This document shows, piece by piece, positions 16,448 through 26,257 of a DNA stretch of 64,000 bases (position 1 is its first letter; every line of letters begins with the position of its first letter). Under the pieces are notes generated by a model that was given only the letters and a program-made list of their open reading frames with translations, was not told where the DNA came from and ran no database searches. The stretch lies in assembly GCA_030840805.1 (NCBI GenBank), contig JAVEDU010000104.1, positions 1 to 64,000 on the forward strand, in the 5' to 3' direction. Position numbers and translations under genes: made by a program. The stretch comes from Actinomycetota bacterium. Its GTDB lineage: Bacteria; Actinomycetota; Actinomycetes; Mycobacteriales; HKI-0501.

Positions 16448-17143
16448 GTGCGACCGCTCATCGGCATCACCTGTTACGTCGAGCGCGCGCGGTGGGGCGT
16501 CTGGGACACCGCCGCGGCGCTCCTCCCGCACGGCTACGTCACCCACGTCGAGGACGCGGGCGGCCTCGCCGTGATCCTGCCGCCGCGCACGTCGGAGGCG
16601 CTGGACGTGCTGGACCGGCTCGACGGCCTGGTGATCGCCGGTGGCGCCGACGTCGACCCCGGCCGGTACGGCGAGGAACCGCACCCCGAGACACTGGGGC
16701 TGCGCCCGCAGCGGGACGCCGGGGAGTTCGCGCTGCTCGGCGAGGCCCTGCGGCGCGACCTGCCCGTACTCGGGGTCTGCCGCGGCATGCAGGTCATGGC
16801 GGTCCACGCGGGGGGCCGGCTGATCCAGCACCTGCCGGACAAGGTCGGCCATCAGGGCCACCGGCCGGGACCCGGGGAGTACGGCTCGCACGGGGCCCGG
16901 TTCGCCGCCGGCAGCCTCGTCGCGTCCCTGCTGGGCGAGGCCGGGCGGGTGAACTCCTACCACCACCAGGGCGTCGCGGACGCCGGGACGCTGACCGTCA
17001 CCGGGTGGGCGGACGACGGCTCGGTGGAGGCCGTCGAGGACCCGAGCCGGCGCTTTGCCCTCGGGGTGCAGTGGCACCCCGAGGCGGCCGACGACAACCG
17101 GCTGTTCGCGGCGCTGGCCGAGGCGGCCGAAGAGCCGCGTTGA
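16448..17143 (+). CDS. Class I glutamine amidotransferase-like hydrolase (gamma-glutamyl-GABA hydrolase type)
   Basis: The 231-residue protein is a peptidase C26/PuuD-like amidotransferase. It has VIAGGADVDPGRYGEEPHPET, the nucleophile Cys in LGVCRGMQVMAVHAGG, NSYHHQGV, and the His-x-Glu pair in GVQWHPEAADDN. GTG 16448 gives the family start VRPLIGITCY. Members cleave gamma-glutamyl-GABA to glutamate and GABA. In Mycobacterium tuberculosis its homologue Rv2859c lies between glnA4 and aldC; here it converges on the same three genes instead. A role in polyamine or GABA breakdown is an inference from context. Confidence 0.85.
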   Translation: MRPLIGITCYVERARWGVWDTAAALLPHGYVTHVEDAGGLAVILPPRTSEALDVLDRLDGLVIAGGADVDPGRYGEEPHPETLGLRPQRDAGEFALLGEALRRDLPVLGVCRGMQVMAVHAGGRLIQHLPDKVGHQGHRPGPGEYGSHGARFAAGSLVASLLGEAGRVNSYHHQGVADAGTLTVTGWADDGSVEAVEDPSRRFALGVQWHPEAADDNRLFAALAEAAEEPR

Positions 17144-17202
17144 TCATGGGGTTTGCAACACGACACGCTGGCGTGTCTGTTGCAAACCCCATGATCAACG
17201 CG
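17136..17202. repeat. Family A intergenic palindrome, copy 1
   Basis: Arms of about 32 bp (CGCGTTGATCATGGGG and its complement) close on a core GACACGCTGGCGTGTC. The left arm has one extra base. The TGATCA of the left arm contains the stop codon of the amidotransferase. It separates two convergent genes. Confidence 0.85.
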
Positions 17203-17225
17203 GGCAAGGGTGGGAGGATGCGCGG

Positions 17226-17993
17226 CTACAGCGGCGTGACGTACGCCCCGGAGATGCCGCCGTCCACCAGGAACGTCGACGCGGTCATGAACGAGGACTC
17301 GTCGCTCGCCAGGAACAGCACCGCGTTCGCGATCTCCGTCGCCTCGGCGAACCGTCCCATCGGGATGTGCACCAGCCGCCGCGCCGCCCGCTCCGGGTCG
17401 TCGGCGAACAGCTCCTGGAGCAGCGGCGTGTTCACCGGTCCGGGGCAGAGCGCGTTCACCCGGATCTTCTCGCGGGCGAACTGCACACCGAGCTCCCGGG
17501 ACAGCGCGAGCACGCCGCCCTTCGACGCCGTGTACGAAATCTGCGAGGTCGCGGCGCCCATCACGGCCACGAACGACGCCGTGTTGATGATCGAGCCGCC
17601 GCCCCGCGCCTGCAGGTGCGGGATCGCCGCGCGGCAGCACAGGTACACCGAGGTCAGGTTGACCTCCTGGACGCGCCGCCAGGCGTCCAGCGACGTGGTG
17701 AGGATCGAGTCGTCCTCGGGCGGGGAGATGCCGGCGTTGTTGAAGGCCACGTCCAGCCCGCCGTACGTGTCGACCGCGGCACCGAACAGCGCCTGCACCT
17801 CGGCCTCCGACGTGACGTCCACCGGCACGAACAGGCCGCGGACCTCGTCGGCGACCCGCTTGCCGGCCACCGGGTCGACGTCGCCGATGACGACGTGCGC
17901 CCCCTCGGCGGCGAACCGCCGCGCCGTGGCCAGGCCGATGCCGCTGGCCCCGCCCGTGATCACACACACCTTGCCGTCGAGCCGCACGGTCAC
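17226..17993 (-). CDS. Short-chain dehydrogenase/reductase
   Basis: This 255-residue classical SDR has TGGASGIGLATARRF (NAD-binding, about 12-26), NNAG near 90, and the catalytic Ser and SYTASKGG (Tyr-x-x-x-Lys) near 155. The C-terminus SSFMTASTFLVDGGISGAYV is typical. The start GTG 17993 overlaps the ALDH stop as GTGA. It matches the position of Rv2857c in the mycobacterial glnA4-aldC cluster. The alcohol or ketone it handles is unknown. Confidence 0.88.
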   Translation of the reverse strand: MTVRLDGKVCVITGGASGIGLATARRFAAEGAHVVIGDVDPVAGKRVADEVRGLFVPVDVTSEAEVQALFGAAVDTYGGLDVAFNNAGISPPEDDSILTTSLDAWRRVQEVNLTSVYLCCRAAIPHLQARGGGSIINTASFVAVMGAATSQISYTASKGGVLALSRELGVQFAREKIRVNALCPGPVNTPLLQELFADDPERAARRLVHIPMGRFAEATEIANAVLFLASDESSFMTASTFLVDGGISGAYVTPL

Positions 17994-19351
17994 TGTCCCT
18001 TCGTGCTGAGGAAGACGTTCTTCACCTCGGTGAAGGCGTCCAGGGCGTCGGGCCCGAGCTCGCGTCCGAGCCCCGACTGCTTGAACCCGCCGAACGGCGT
18101 CCAGTAGCGGACGCTCGAATGCGAGTTCACCGAGAGGTTGCCGGCCTCGACACCACGGGAGACCCGCAGTGCCCGGCCGAGGTCGCGGGTCCAGATCGAG
18201 CCGGACAGTCCGTACGCGCTGTCGTTGGCGATCCGGACCGCGTCCGCCTCGTCGGTGAACGGCAGCACGACCACGACCGGGCCGAAGATCTCCTCGACGG
18301 CCGCGCGGTCGCCGGGCGACACCGGCGCGAGCACGGTCGGCGGGAACCAGAAGCCCGGCCCGTCCGGGGCGTTGCCGCGGAACGCCACCGGGGCATCGGC
18401 GGGCACATAGGACGCCACGGTGTCCAGCTGGGCCCGGGAGATCAGCGGCCCCATCTCGGCCGTGTCCAGCGCCGGGTCCTCGACCCGGACGCCGAGCACC
18501 GCCGGTTCCAGCAGCTCCATGAACCGGTCGTACACGCCTGACTGGACGAGGATCCGCGACCGCGCGCAGCAGTCCTGGCCGGCGTTCTCGAATACGCCGT
18601 ACGGCGCCGTGGCGGCGGCGGCCTCGACGTCCGCGTCGGCGAAGACGATGTTCGCGCTCTTGCCGCCCAGCTCCAGGGTCACCGGCTTCACCTGCGCGGC
18701 GGCGCCGGCCATGATCCGTTTCCCGACCGCGGTGGAGCCGGTGAACACGACCTTCGCGACGTCGGGGTGGGTGACGAACCGCTCCCCCACCACCGAGCCC
18801 TGGCCCGGCAGCACGGTGAAGACCCCCTCGGGCAGCCCGGCCTCCAGCGCCAGCTCGCCCAGCCGCAGCGCGGTCAGCGGCGTCAGCTCGGCGGGCTTGA
18901 GCACGACCGTGTTCCCGGCGGCGAGCGCCGGGGCGAACCCCCACGCGGCGATCGGCATCGGGAAGTTCCACGGCACGATCACGCCGACCACGCCGAGCGG
19001 CTCCCGGAACGTCACGTCGAGCCCGTCGGCGACCGGGATCTGGCGGCCGAACAGCCGCTCCGGGGCACCGGCGAAGTAGTGCAGGACGTCCCGGACGTTG
19101 CCCGCCTCCCCGCGGGCGTTGCCGATCGTGTGGCCGGAGTTGCGCACCTCGAGCTGGGCCAGCTCCTCGAGGTGCGCATCCACCACGTCGCCGAAGCGCC
19201 GCAGCAGCCGGGCCCGGTCCCCGGGCGAGACCTCGCGCCAGGAGCGGTACGCCGACCGGGCGCGGGCGATTGCCGCGTCGGTCTCCTCCACCGTGGACAG
19301 CGGAACGGTGCCCACGACCTCCTCGGTCGCAGGGTTGATCAGGTCGGTCAC
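17990..19351 (-). CDS. aldC: NAD(P)-dependent aldehyde dehydrogenase
   Basis: The 453-residue enzyme shows VPWNFPMPIAAWGFAPALAA, the nucleotide motif FTGSTAVGKRIM, the general-base Glu in TLELGGKSANIV and the nucleophile Cys in ENAGQDCCARSRI. The C-terminal PFGGFKQSGLGRELG is standard. The start GTG 19351 overlaps the upstream glutamine-synthetase-like stop as GTGA. In context it may oxidise gamma-glutamylaminobutyraldehyde made after a polyamine is glutamylated. The name follows the mycobacterial gene order (Rv2858c). Confidence 0.88.
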   Translation of the reverse strand: MTDLINPATEEVVGTVPLSTVEETDAAIARARSAYRSWREVSPGDRARLLRRFGDVVDAHLEELAQLEVRNSGHTIGNARGEAGNVRDVLHYFAGAPERLFGRQIPVADGLDVTFREPLGVVGVIVPWNFPMPIAAWGFAPALAAGNTVVLKPAELTPLTALRLGELALEAGLPEGVFTVLPGQGSVVGERFVTHPDVAKVVFTGSTAVGKRIMAGAAAQVKPVTLELGGKSANIVFADADVEAAAATAPYGVFENAGQDCCARSRILVQSGVYDRFMELLEPAVLGVRVEDPALDTAEMGPLISRAQLDTVASYVPADAPVAFRGNAPDGPGFWFPPTVLAPVSPGDRAAVEEIFGPVVVVLPFTDEADAVRIANDSAYGLSGSIWTRDLGRALRVSRGVEAGNLSVNSHSSVRYWTPFGGFKQSGLGRELGPDALDAFTEVKNVFLSTKGQ

Positions 19352-20709
19352 AGTCGTTCGAACCCCCGGAATCGTTCCCAGTCGGTGACCGCGGCCTCGA
19401 AGGCCACGAGCTCGGTGTCCGCCGCGTGCAGGTAGTGGTCCACCACGCCGTCGCCGAACGCCCGCCGCGCCAGCGCACTCCCGGCGAACGCCTCCCGCGC
19501 CGGCCGCAGCGTCGACGGCACCCGCGGCGCATCGGAGGCGTACGCATTGCCGACCAACTCGGGCTCCAGCTCGTACTCCCCCTCGATCCCGGCCAGGCCC
19601 GCCGCGAGCATCGCCGCGGAGGCGAGATACGGGTTCACGTCGCCGCCCGGCACCCGGTTCTCGACCCGGAGCCCCGCACCGTGCCCGACGACCCGCAGCG
19701 CGCACGTCCGGTTGTCCCGGCCCCACGCGATCGCGGTCGGGGCGAAGCTGCCCTCGGCGAACCGCTTGTAGGAGTTCACATTGGGCGCCAGTAGCAGGGT
19801 GAGCTCGCGCAGGTGGGTCAGCAGCCCGGCGAGGAACTGCCGGAACAGCCGCTCGTCGTCCGCGAAGACCGCCGAGCCGTCCAGACCCCGCAGGGACAGG
19901 TGGATGTGGCAGGAGTTGCCCTCGCGGGCGTCGAACTTCGACATGAAGGTCAGCGCCATGCCCTCCTGGGCGGCGATCTCCTTCGCGCCGTTCTTGTAGA
20001 TGGTGTGCTGGTCGCAGGTGCGCAGCACGTCGTCGTACTTGAACGCGATCTCGTGCTGGCCGAGGTTGCACTCCCCCTTGGCCGACTCGACCGTCAGCCC
20101 GGCGCCGGTCATCGAGTTCCGGATGCGGCGCAGCAGCGGCTCGATCCGCGCCGTGCCGAGCATCGAGTAGTCCACGTTGTACTGGCTGGCCGGCGTGAGG
20201 TCGCGGTACCCGCGGCGCCACGCGTCCTCGTAGGTGTCGCGGAAGACGATGAACTCGAGCTCGGTGCCCGCGAACGCCTGCCAGCCCCGGTCCGCCACCC
20301 GATCGAGCTGACCGCGGAGGATCTGCCGCGGCGAGGCGACGACCGGTGTGCCGTCCTGCCACTCCAGGTCGCAGAGCAGGCCGACGGTGCCCTCGTGCCA
20401 CGGCACGCGGTGCAGCGTGGCGAGGTCGGCGCGGAGCACGAAGTCGCCGTAGCCGCGTTCCCACGAGCTCATCGCGTAGCCGCCGACCGTGTTCATCTCG
20501 ACATCCACCGCGAGCAGGTAGTTGCACCCCTCGACGGACCCGTGGAGGGGGCCGTCCAGCACATCGGCGAGGAAGTACTCCGCGTCCAGTCGCTTGCCCT
20601 GCAGCCGGCCCTGCATGTCGCAGAACCCGAGCAGCACCGTGTCGACGCGGCCGTCCTCGATCTCACGGCGCAGCTGGTGGACGTCCAGCCGGCCCTCGTC
20701 TGCGCGCAC
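19348..20709 (-). CDS. glnA4: Glutamine synthetase-like gamma-glutamylpolyamine synthetase
   Basis: The 453-residue protein has the glutamine-synthetase fold: FCDMQGRLQGKR, the metal site in GTELEFIVF, KGECNLGQHEIAFKYDD, the ATP/metal motif GNSCHIHLSL, and NRTCALRVVGHGAGLRVENR. GTG 20709 was chosen because GGAGG lies five bases upstream. This is not GlnA1: length, position and partners match the GlnA4/PuuA-like group that glutamylates polyamines or other amines. It leads an operon with overlapping ALDH and SDR genes. No PuuB-type oxidase is visible, so the pathway in this window is incomplete. Confidence 0.83.
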   Translation of the reverse strand: MRADEGRLDVHQLRREIEDGRVDTVLLGFCDMQGRLQGKRLDAEYFLADVLDGPLHGSVEGCNYLLAVDVEMNTVGGYAMSSWERGYGDFVLRADLATLHRVPWHEGTVGLLCDLEWQDGTPVVASPRQILRGQLDRVADRGWQAFAGTELEFIVFRDTYEDAWRRGYRDLTPASQYNVDYSMLGTARIEPLLRRIRNSMTGAGLTVESAKGECNLGQHEIAFKYDDVLRTCDQHTIYKNGAKEIAAQEGMALTFMSKFDAREGNSCHIHLSLRGLDGSAVFADDERLFRQFLAGLLTHLRELTLLLAPNVNSYKRFAEGSFAPTAIAWGRDNRTCALRVVGHGAGLRVENRVPGGDVNPYLASAAMLAAGLAGIEGEYELEPELVGNAYASDAPRVPSTLRPAREAFAGSALARRAFGDGVVDHYLHAADTELVAFEAAVTDWERFRGFERL

Positions 20710-20749
20710 GGGCGCCTCCAAGCGATGCGGGTGGTCGCACGGTAACCGA

Positions 20750-22069
20750 TCAGCCGGTCCCCACACCGGGAATCGCGCCGTTCCGGAAGGCGTCGACGAA
20801 CAAGGTGTGGTCACGGCGGGCCACCTGCGCATATCTCAGCCCGAAGTCGCACAGCCACGCGACGAACTCCTCGTCTCGGCCGCCGACCGCGGCGAGGATG
20901 GCGTCCTCGGTCTGGAAGTCCACAAGAGACTGCTCACTGTCCGCATCGGACACACAATGGACCTTTGCGACGGCCTGCCCGAGCTGGTCGAGCAGCGGGA
21001 GGATCTCGTCCGGTTCGCTGATCTCGGACCAGTCGAGGTCCGCCTCGTACGGGGACAGCTCCTGCACCACCTGGCCGACGCCGTCGAGCGTGCACCAGCC
21101 GAGCCACGGGTCGGCGTGGGCCTGGAGGGCCCGCTGCGACACCACCGTGCGGTGGCCGTGATGGGAGAAGTACCCGGGGTCGGGCACCACCCGGCTCGGC
21201 GCCGCGACGTTGCCCTGCTTCATCGACAGCACGACGTCGTTCTCCAGCGCCTGGGTGCGGCCCTCGATCAGCAGGTTGTACGCCGGGAGCCCCGCGCTGC
21301 CGATGCCGAACCCGCTGCGGCCCACGACGTCCTTGACGTGGTAGTCGTCGGGGTCGAGGCGCTTGGTCGCCGGGATGGTGCCGATGTACTCCCGGAACGC
21401 GGCGAGCACCTTCTCACGCTCGGCGGGCTCGAGCGTGCGGACACCCGGCCCCTCCTGGAACACGCGGTCGCCGCGGGAGATCGTCGTGCTGCGCTCCAGC
21501 AGTGCGATGCGGGTCTGCATCCGCGCGGTGCGCAGCACGTCCTGCAGGACGCCCTCGGCGGTGTCCAGGGTGAGCGCGAACTCGTGGTCCCGGGAGCCTT
21601 CGGCGAACGCCCGGACCTGCCCGAGGTAGGCGCGGCCCAGCGTCTCGATCATGGACCGGATCGTGCCGTCCGACAGCGCCTTGCCGAAGCCCAGCAGCGC
21701 GAGGCTCGCCGCGAGTCGCTGGAGGTCCCAGGTGAAGTGGCCGAGGTACGCCTCGTCGTAGTCGTTCACGTCGAAGACGAGCACGCCCTCGGAGTTCATG
21801 TACGTACCGAAGTTCTGGCAGTGCAGGTCGCCCTGGATCCACACCCGGCCGGTCCGCTCGTCGGCCCACGGGTCGGCGGCCGGCGCCACGTCCGCGTAGA
21901 ACAGGCAGGCGCTGCCCCGGTAGAACGCGAACGGGTCGGCGGCCATCTTGCGGAACTTCCGCCGGAACGCCGACGCATCGGCCTCGATGAGCGGGTGGAA
22001 GGCCTCGACCAGCACGTCGACGATCCACCGCTGCCGGTCTTCCGGGTCTCGTTCCAGGGCGTCGGTCAT
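20750..22069 (-). CDS. DUF2252 family protein
   Basis: The 439-residue protein carries the DUF2252 motifs WIQGDLHCQNFGTYMNSEG and VFDVNDYDEAYLGHFTWDLQ, then RLAASLALLG and DYHVKDVVGRSGFGIGSAGL. The Asp and Asn pattern resembles the catalytic core of aminoglycoside-phosphotransferase-like kinases, so an atypical small-molecule or protein kinase is possible. The biochemical role of the family is unknown. It lies 34 bp after ilvE and 40 bp before glnA4, all on one strand. Confidence 0.85.
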   Translation of the reverse strand: MTDALERDPEDRQRWIVDVLVEAFHPLIEADASAFRRKFRKMAADPFAFYRGSACLFYADVAPAADPWADERTGRVWIQGDLHCQNFGTYMNSEGVLVFDVNDYDEAYLGHFTWDLQRLAASLALLGFGKALSDGTIRSMIETLGRAYLGQVRAFAEGSRDHEFALTLDTAEGVLQDVLRTARMQTRIALLERSTTISRGDRVFQEGPGVRTLEPAEREKVLAAFREYIGTIPATKRLDPDDYHVKDVVGRSGFGIGSAGLPAYNLLIEGRTQALENDVVLSMKQGNVAAPSRVVPDPGYFSHHGHRTVVSQRALQAHADPWLGWCTLDGVGQVVQELSPYEADLDWSEISEPDEILPLLDQLGQAVAKVHCVSDADSEQSLVDFQTEDAILAAVGGRDEEFVAWLCDFGLRYAQVARRDHTLFVDAFRNGAIPGVGTG

Positions 22070-22103
22070 GCCCAGATGCTGCCCTACCGCGACAACGGCC
22101 CGG

Positions 22104-23204
22104 TCAGCCGATCCGGTGCAGCCATCCGTGGGTGTCCCGGGCGTGCCCGTGCTGGATGTCCAGCAGCGCCTGCCGGAGCTTCATGGTGACCTCGCCGGGT
22201 TCGCCGTCGGCGACGGTGAACTGCCCGTCCGCGCCCTGGACGGTGCCCACCGGCGTGACCACGGCCGCGGTGCCACAGGCGAACGCCTCGGTCATCGCCC
22301 CCGAGGTGGCGGCCTCGCGCCACTCGTCGGTGGAGATCCGGCGGACCTCGGTCTTGTAGCCGAGGTCGGCGGCCAGCGTGAGGATCGTGTCGCGGGTGAT
22401 GCCCGGCAGCAGCGTGCCGGTCAGCTCGGGCGTCACGAGCGTGTCTCCCCCGTACACGAAGTACAGGTTCATCCCGCCCATCTCCTCGACCCAGCGGTGC
22501 TCGACCGCGTCGAGCCACACGACCTGGTCGCAGCCGCGCTCGGCGGCCTGGGCCTGCGCGATCAGGCTCGCCGCGTAGTTGCCCGCGCACTTGGCCTCAC
22601 CGGTGCCGCCGGGGGCGGCACGGGTGTACTCGGTGGACAGCCAGACGCTCACCGGCTGGACGCCGCGCGGGAAGTACGCCCCGGCCGGCGACGCGATGAG
22701 GCAGTACAGGTACTCCAGCGACGGCCGGACGCCCAGGTACGGGTCGGTCGCGAACATGAACGGCCGCAGGTACAGGCTGTCCTCGGCCTTGCTCGGCACC
22801 CAGTCGCGGTCGTGCTCGACCAGGACCCGGATCGACTCCAGGAACAGCTCCTCCGGCACCGCCGGCATGGCGAGGCGGGCGGCGGACCGGGCGAACCGCC
22901 GGGCGTTCTGCTCCGGGCGGAACAGCCCGATGCCACCGTCGGGCTGCCGGTAGGCCTTCAGCCCCTCGAAGATCTCCTGCCCGTAGTGCAACGCGGATGT
23001 GGAGGGGTCGAGGCTGATCGGGCCGTACGGCTGCAGCACGGCCTCGTACCAGCCGCGGCCCTCGGCGTACCGCATCGTCACCATGTGGTCGGTGAAGATC
23101 CGGCCGAACCCCGGTTCGGCGAGCAGCTCCGCCCGTCGCTCCGGCGCTACCGGCGTCGCGGACGGACGCAGGTCGAAGGCCAGGGCGGGGGCGGTGGTGC
23201 TCAT
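22104..23204 (-). CDS. ilvE: Branched-chain amino acid aminotransferase
   Basis: This 366-residue class IV PLP aminotransferase performs the last step of Leu, Ile and Val synthesis. It has YGQEIFEGLKAYRQPDG, the FRPEQNARRF substrate motif, the PLP lysine in GTGEAKCAGNYAASL and GTAAVVTPVGTV. ATG 23204 follows GGAAGGA; the frame is open further upstream but without a site. It lies downstream of leuB on the same strand with a gap of 70 bp. Confidence 0.95.
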   Translation of the reverse strand: MSTTAPALAFDLRPSATPVAPERRAELLAEPGFGRIFTDHMVTMRYAEGRGWYEAVLQPYGPISLDPSTSALHYGQEIFEGLKAYRQPDGGIGLFRPEQNARRFARSAARLAMPAVPEELFLESIRVLVEHDRDWVPSKAEDSLYLRPFMFATDPYLGVRPSLEYLYCLIASPAGAYFPRGVQPVSVWLSTEYTRAAPGGTGEAKCAGNYAASLIAQAQAAERGCDQVVWLDAVEHRWVEEMGGMNLYFVYGGDTLVTPELTGTLLPGITRDTILTLAADLGYKTEVRRISTDEWREAATSGAMTEAFACGTAAVVTPVGTVQGADGQFTVADGEPGEVTMKLRQALLDIQHGHARDTHGWLHRIG

Positions 23205-23274
23205 CGGGCGGGGTCCTTCCACGAGGGGTCGTCCGAGAACGTACCCCGGAGCGGGTGCGGGCTGGGCCGGCGCG

Positions 23275-24306
23275 TCAGCCTGCCGCAAGCGTGGCGAGCC
23301 GGTCGCCGACCTCGGTGGTGCGCAGGGGAGCGCCGGGCTCGCGCTCGGACAGCGCCTTGACGACCGCGGCCTCGACACGGCGTGCCTCGTCCGGGTGCCC
23401 GAGGTGCTCGAGCAGCAGGGCGACCGACGACACCGTCGCGGTCGGGTCCGCGATGCCCTGGCCGGTGATGTCCGGAGCGGAGCCGTGGACCGGCTCGAAC
23501 ATCGACGGGAACGTGCCGTCGGGGTTCACGTTGCCGCTGGCGGCAAGGCCGATGCCCCCGGTGACGGCGGCCGCGAGGTCGGTGAGGATGTCACCGAACA
23601 GGTTGTCGGTGACGATCACGTCGAAGCGGCCGGGGTCGGTCACCATGAAGATCGTCGCGGCGTCGACGTGCAGGTAGTCCACCGTGACGTCGGGGAACTC
23701 CGCGTTGACGGCCTCGACCGTCCGCCGCCACAGGTGACCGGCGTGGACGAGGACGTTGTGCTTGTGGACCAGGGTCAGCTTCTTGCGCGGCCGGGCGGCG
23801 GCACGGCGGAACGCGTCACGGACGACCCGGTCCGCGCCGAACGCCGTGTTGATGCTGACCTCGGTGGCGATCTCGTGCGGGGTCCCGACGCGGAAGCCGC
23901 CGCCGTTTCCGGCGTACGGGCCCTCGGTGCCCTCGCGGATCACGAGGAAGTCGATCTCGGGGTTGCCGGCGAGCGGGCTGGTCACGCCCGGGTACAGCTT
24001 CGACGGCCGCAGGTTCACGTAGTGGTCGAACGCGAACCGGAGCTTCAGCAGCAGGCCGCGCTCCAGCACGCCGGACGGCACGCCGGGGTCGCCGACCGCG
24101 CCCAGCAGGATCGCGTCGTGGGTCGCGAGCTCGGCCATGACGCTGTCCGGGAGGGTCTCACCGGTGGCGTGCCACCGCCGTGCACCCAGGTCGAACTCGG
24201 TCGTCTCGACGCCGGGCAGGACCGCATGCAGGACCTTGAGCCCCTCGGCGACCACCTCCGGCCCGATACCGTCGCCCCCGATCACCGCGAGTCGCGTGCC
24301 ACCCAC
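23275..24306 (-). CDS. leuB: 3-isopropylmalate dehydrogenase
   Basis: The 343-residue enzyme oxidises 3-isopropylmalate to 2-oxoisocaproate precursor in leucine synthesis. It has the family start [57 protein letters not shown] and the adenosine motif [23 protein letters not shown] 24306 was chosen because GGAGG lies upstream and the next residues start the first beta strand; the open frame back to 24588 looks random. No leader peptide was found here, unlike cimA and ilvB. Confidence 0.95.
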   Translation of the reverse strand: MGGTRLAVIGGDGIGPEVVAEGLKVLHAVLPGVETTEFDLGARRWHATGETLPDSVMAELATHDAILLGAVGDPGVPSGVLERGLLLKLRFAFDHYVNLRPSKLYPGVTSPLAGNPEIDFLVIREGTEGPYAGNGGGFRVGTPHEIATEVSINTAFGADRVVRDAFRRAAARPRKKLTLVHKHNVLVHAGHLWRRTVEAVNAEFPDVTVDYLHVDAATIFMVTDPGRFDVIVTDNLFGDILTDLAAAVTGGIGLAASGNVNPDGTFPSMFEPVHGSAPDITGQGIADPTATVSSVALLLEHLGHPDEARRVEAAVVKALSEREPGAPLRTTEVGDRLATLAAG

Positions 24307-24608
24307 CGTCGACCACCTCCGTGATTCGCCGGCGTCGCCGCCGGTGTTGCGTGCTTCGAGGGTACGCGAGCACTCCCACGCCTCGGACACCGCATCCCAG
24401 GGAGCGGGAGGATCTTCCTGCGATACGGCGAGGTGCGTGCCGGCGGCCACGGGGCCGGCGGGCCGACGCGTCCGAGCGGCGTGCCACCCGACACGCAAGG
24501 TCGGCGCGGCGCGTCCCTCCCGTCCCGCACCTCCCGTGGTCAGGAGTCCCTTCTCCACGTGGGGGCGCGACAACGGACTCGTGAGCACGGGTGGAGATCA
24601 CCGGGAAC

Positions 24609-24651
24609 GCCGAGGGCGGCCCGGGGGGACACCCCCCGGACCGCCCTCGGC
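24609..24651. terminator. Strong GC hairpin downstream of serA
   Basis: GCCGAGGGCGG...GGGGGG pairs with CCCCCC...CCGCCCTCGGC over nearly the whole 43 bp. No U tract follows, as is common in actinobacteria. It starts 11 bp past the serA stop. The rest of 24307-24661 holds no gene and must carry the leuB promoter. Confidence 0.7.
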
Positions 24652-24661
24652 GGCGAACAGC

Positions 24662-26257
24662 TCAGACGCCGCTGAGGTCCACCCACGCGGCCCGGCGGGC
24701 GCCGATCGCCTCGGCGGTCTGCTGGAGCAGCGCCGGGGACACGGCCTGGTCCACGGCCAGCGCCATCAGCGTGTCGCCGCCCGAGGCGGTCCGGGCAACC
24801 TGCATGCCGGCGATGTTCACGTTCGCGCCGCCGAGCTTGCCGCCCAGCGTACCGACCACGCCCGGGCGGTCGTCGTACCGGAAGAACAGCAGCGAGCCCT
24901 CGGGCGCCAGGTCGATGTCGAAGCCGTCCAGCTCGGTGAGCTTCTGGACCTGCCGGGGGCCGGTCAGCGTGCCGGACACGCTGACCGTCCGGCCGTCGGT
25001 GAGCACCCCGCGGACGGTGACGAGGTTGCGGTACTCGGGGCTGTCGGCGCTGGTGGTGATGCCGACCTCGACCCCGCGCTCCTTGGCGAGCAGCGGCGCG
25101 TTGACGAACGTCACCGACTCCTCGACCACGTCCGCGAACACGCCCTTCAGCGCCGCGAGCTGCAGCACCGAGACGTCGTGCTCGACGATCTCACCGCGGA
25201 CCTCGACGGTGATGCTCTGCGCGAGCTCACCGGCGACCGCCGTGAAGACCCGGCCGAGCTTCTCGGCGAGCGGCAGCCCGGGCCGTACGTCCTCGGCCAC
25301 GACACCGCCGGCCTGCACGTTGACCGCGTCCGGCACGAACTCGCCCTGCAGCGCGAGCTTGACGCTCCGCGCCACGGCGAGGCCGGCCTTGTCCTGCGCC
25401 TCCACGGTCGACGCCCCGAGGTGCGGGGTCACCACGATGTTCGGCTGGTCGAACAGCGGGGAGGAGGTGCACGGCTCCTTCGCGAACACGTCGATGCCCG
25501 CGCCGGCGACCCGGCCCTCGGCCACCGCGTCGGCGAGCGCCTGCTCGTCGATCAGGCCACCGCGGGCGGCGTTCACGATCCGCACGGTCGGCTTGACGAG
25601 CCGGAGCTCCTTCTCGCCGATCAGCCCGAGGGTCTCGGGCGTCTTCGGGAGGTGGATCGAGATGAAGTCGCTCTCCGCGAGCAGCTCCTCGAGCGACACC
25701 AGGCGGACACCGATCTGGGCGGCACGGGCCGGCTGGACGTAGGGGTCGTACGCGATGAGCCGCGTACCGAACGCGCTCATCCGCTGGGCGAACAGCACGC
25801 CGATGCGGCCGAGGCCCACGACACCGATCGTCTTGTCGGTGATCTCGACGCCGGTGAACTTGGAGCGCTTCCACTGGCCCTGCTTGAGGGCGGCATTCGC
25901 CTCGGGGGTGTGGCGCGCGGTCGCGAGCAGCAGCGCGACGGCCTGCTCGGCGGCGGACACGATGTTCGAGGTCGGCGCGTTGACCACCATCACGCCGCGG
26001 GCCGTGGCGGCGGGTACGTCGACGTTGTCGAGCCCGACCCCGGCGCGGGCGACGACCTTCAGGCGCGGCGCCGCGGCCAGGGCCTCGGCGTCCATCTTGG
26101 TCGCGCTCCGCACGAGGACGGCATCGACGTCGGCGAGCGCCGGGAGCAGCGCGGCCCGGTCGGCGCCGTCGACGTGGCGTACCTCGAAGTCGTGCGCGAG
26201 CACGTCGAGCGCGGACGGGGCGAGCTCCTCGGCAACGAGGACGACGGGCACGGTCAC
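24662..26257 (-). CDS. serA: D-3-phosphoglycerate dehydrogenase
   Basis: The 531-residue protein starts serine synthesis from 3-phosphoglycerate. Its NAD domain has VVGLGRIGVLFAQRM, and the catalytic residues are Arg in NAARGGLIDE, Glu in FAKEPCTSSPL and His in TPHLGAST. An intervening allosteric domain and a C-terminal ACT domain (FFRYDDRPGVVGTLGGKLG) mark the long, regulated type found in mycobacteria. GTG 26257 follows GAGGG. It lies downstream of ilvC on the same strand, with a family A palindrome between them. Confidence 0.95.
   Translation of the reverse strand: MTVPVVLVAEELAPSALDVLAHDFEVRHVDGADRAALLPALADVDAVLVRSATKMDAEALAAAPRLKVVARAGVGLDNVDVPAATARGVMVVNAPTSNIVSAAEQAVALLLATARHTPEANAALKQGQWKRSKFTGVEITDKTIGVVGLGRIGVLFAQRMSAFGTRLIAYDPYVQPARAAQIGVRLVSLEELLAESDFISIHLPKTPETLGLIGEKELRLVKPTVRIVNAARGGLIDEQALADAVAEGRVAGAGIDVFAKEPCTSSPLFDQPNIVVTPHLGASTVEAQDKAGLAVARSVKLALQGEFVPDAVNVQAGGVVAEDVRPGLPLAEKLGRVFTAVAGELAQSITVEVRGEIVEHDVSVLQLAALKGVFADVVEESVTFVNAPLLAKERGVEVGITTSADSPEYRNLVTVRGVLTDGRTVSVSGTLTGPRQVQKLTELDGFDIDLAPEGSLLFFRYDDRPGVVGTLGGKLGGANVNIAGMQVARTASGGDTLMALAVDQAVSPALLQQTAEAIGARRAAWVDLSGV

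Noticed and set aside
24307-24661. A leader peptide for leuB
   Set aside because: No short ORF rich in Leu codons with a terminator was found in this gap.
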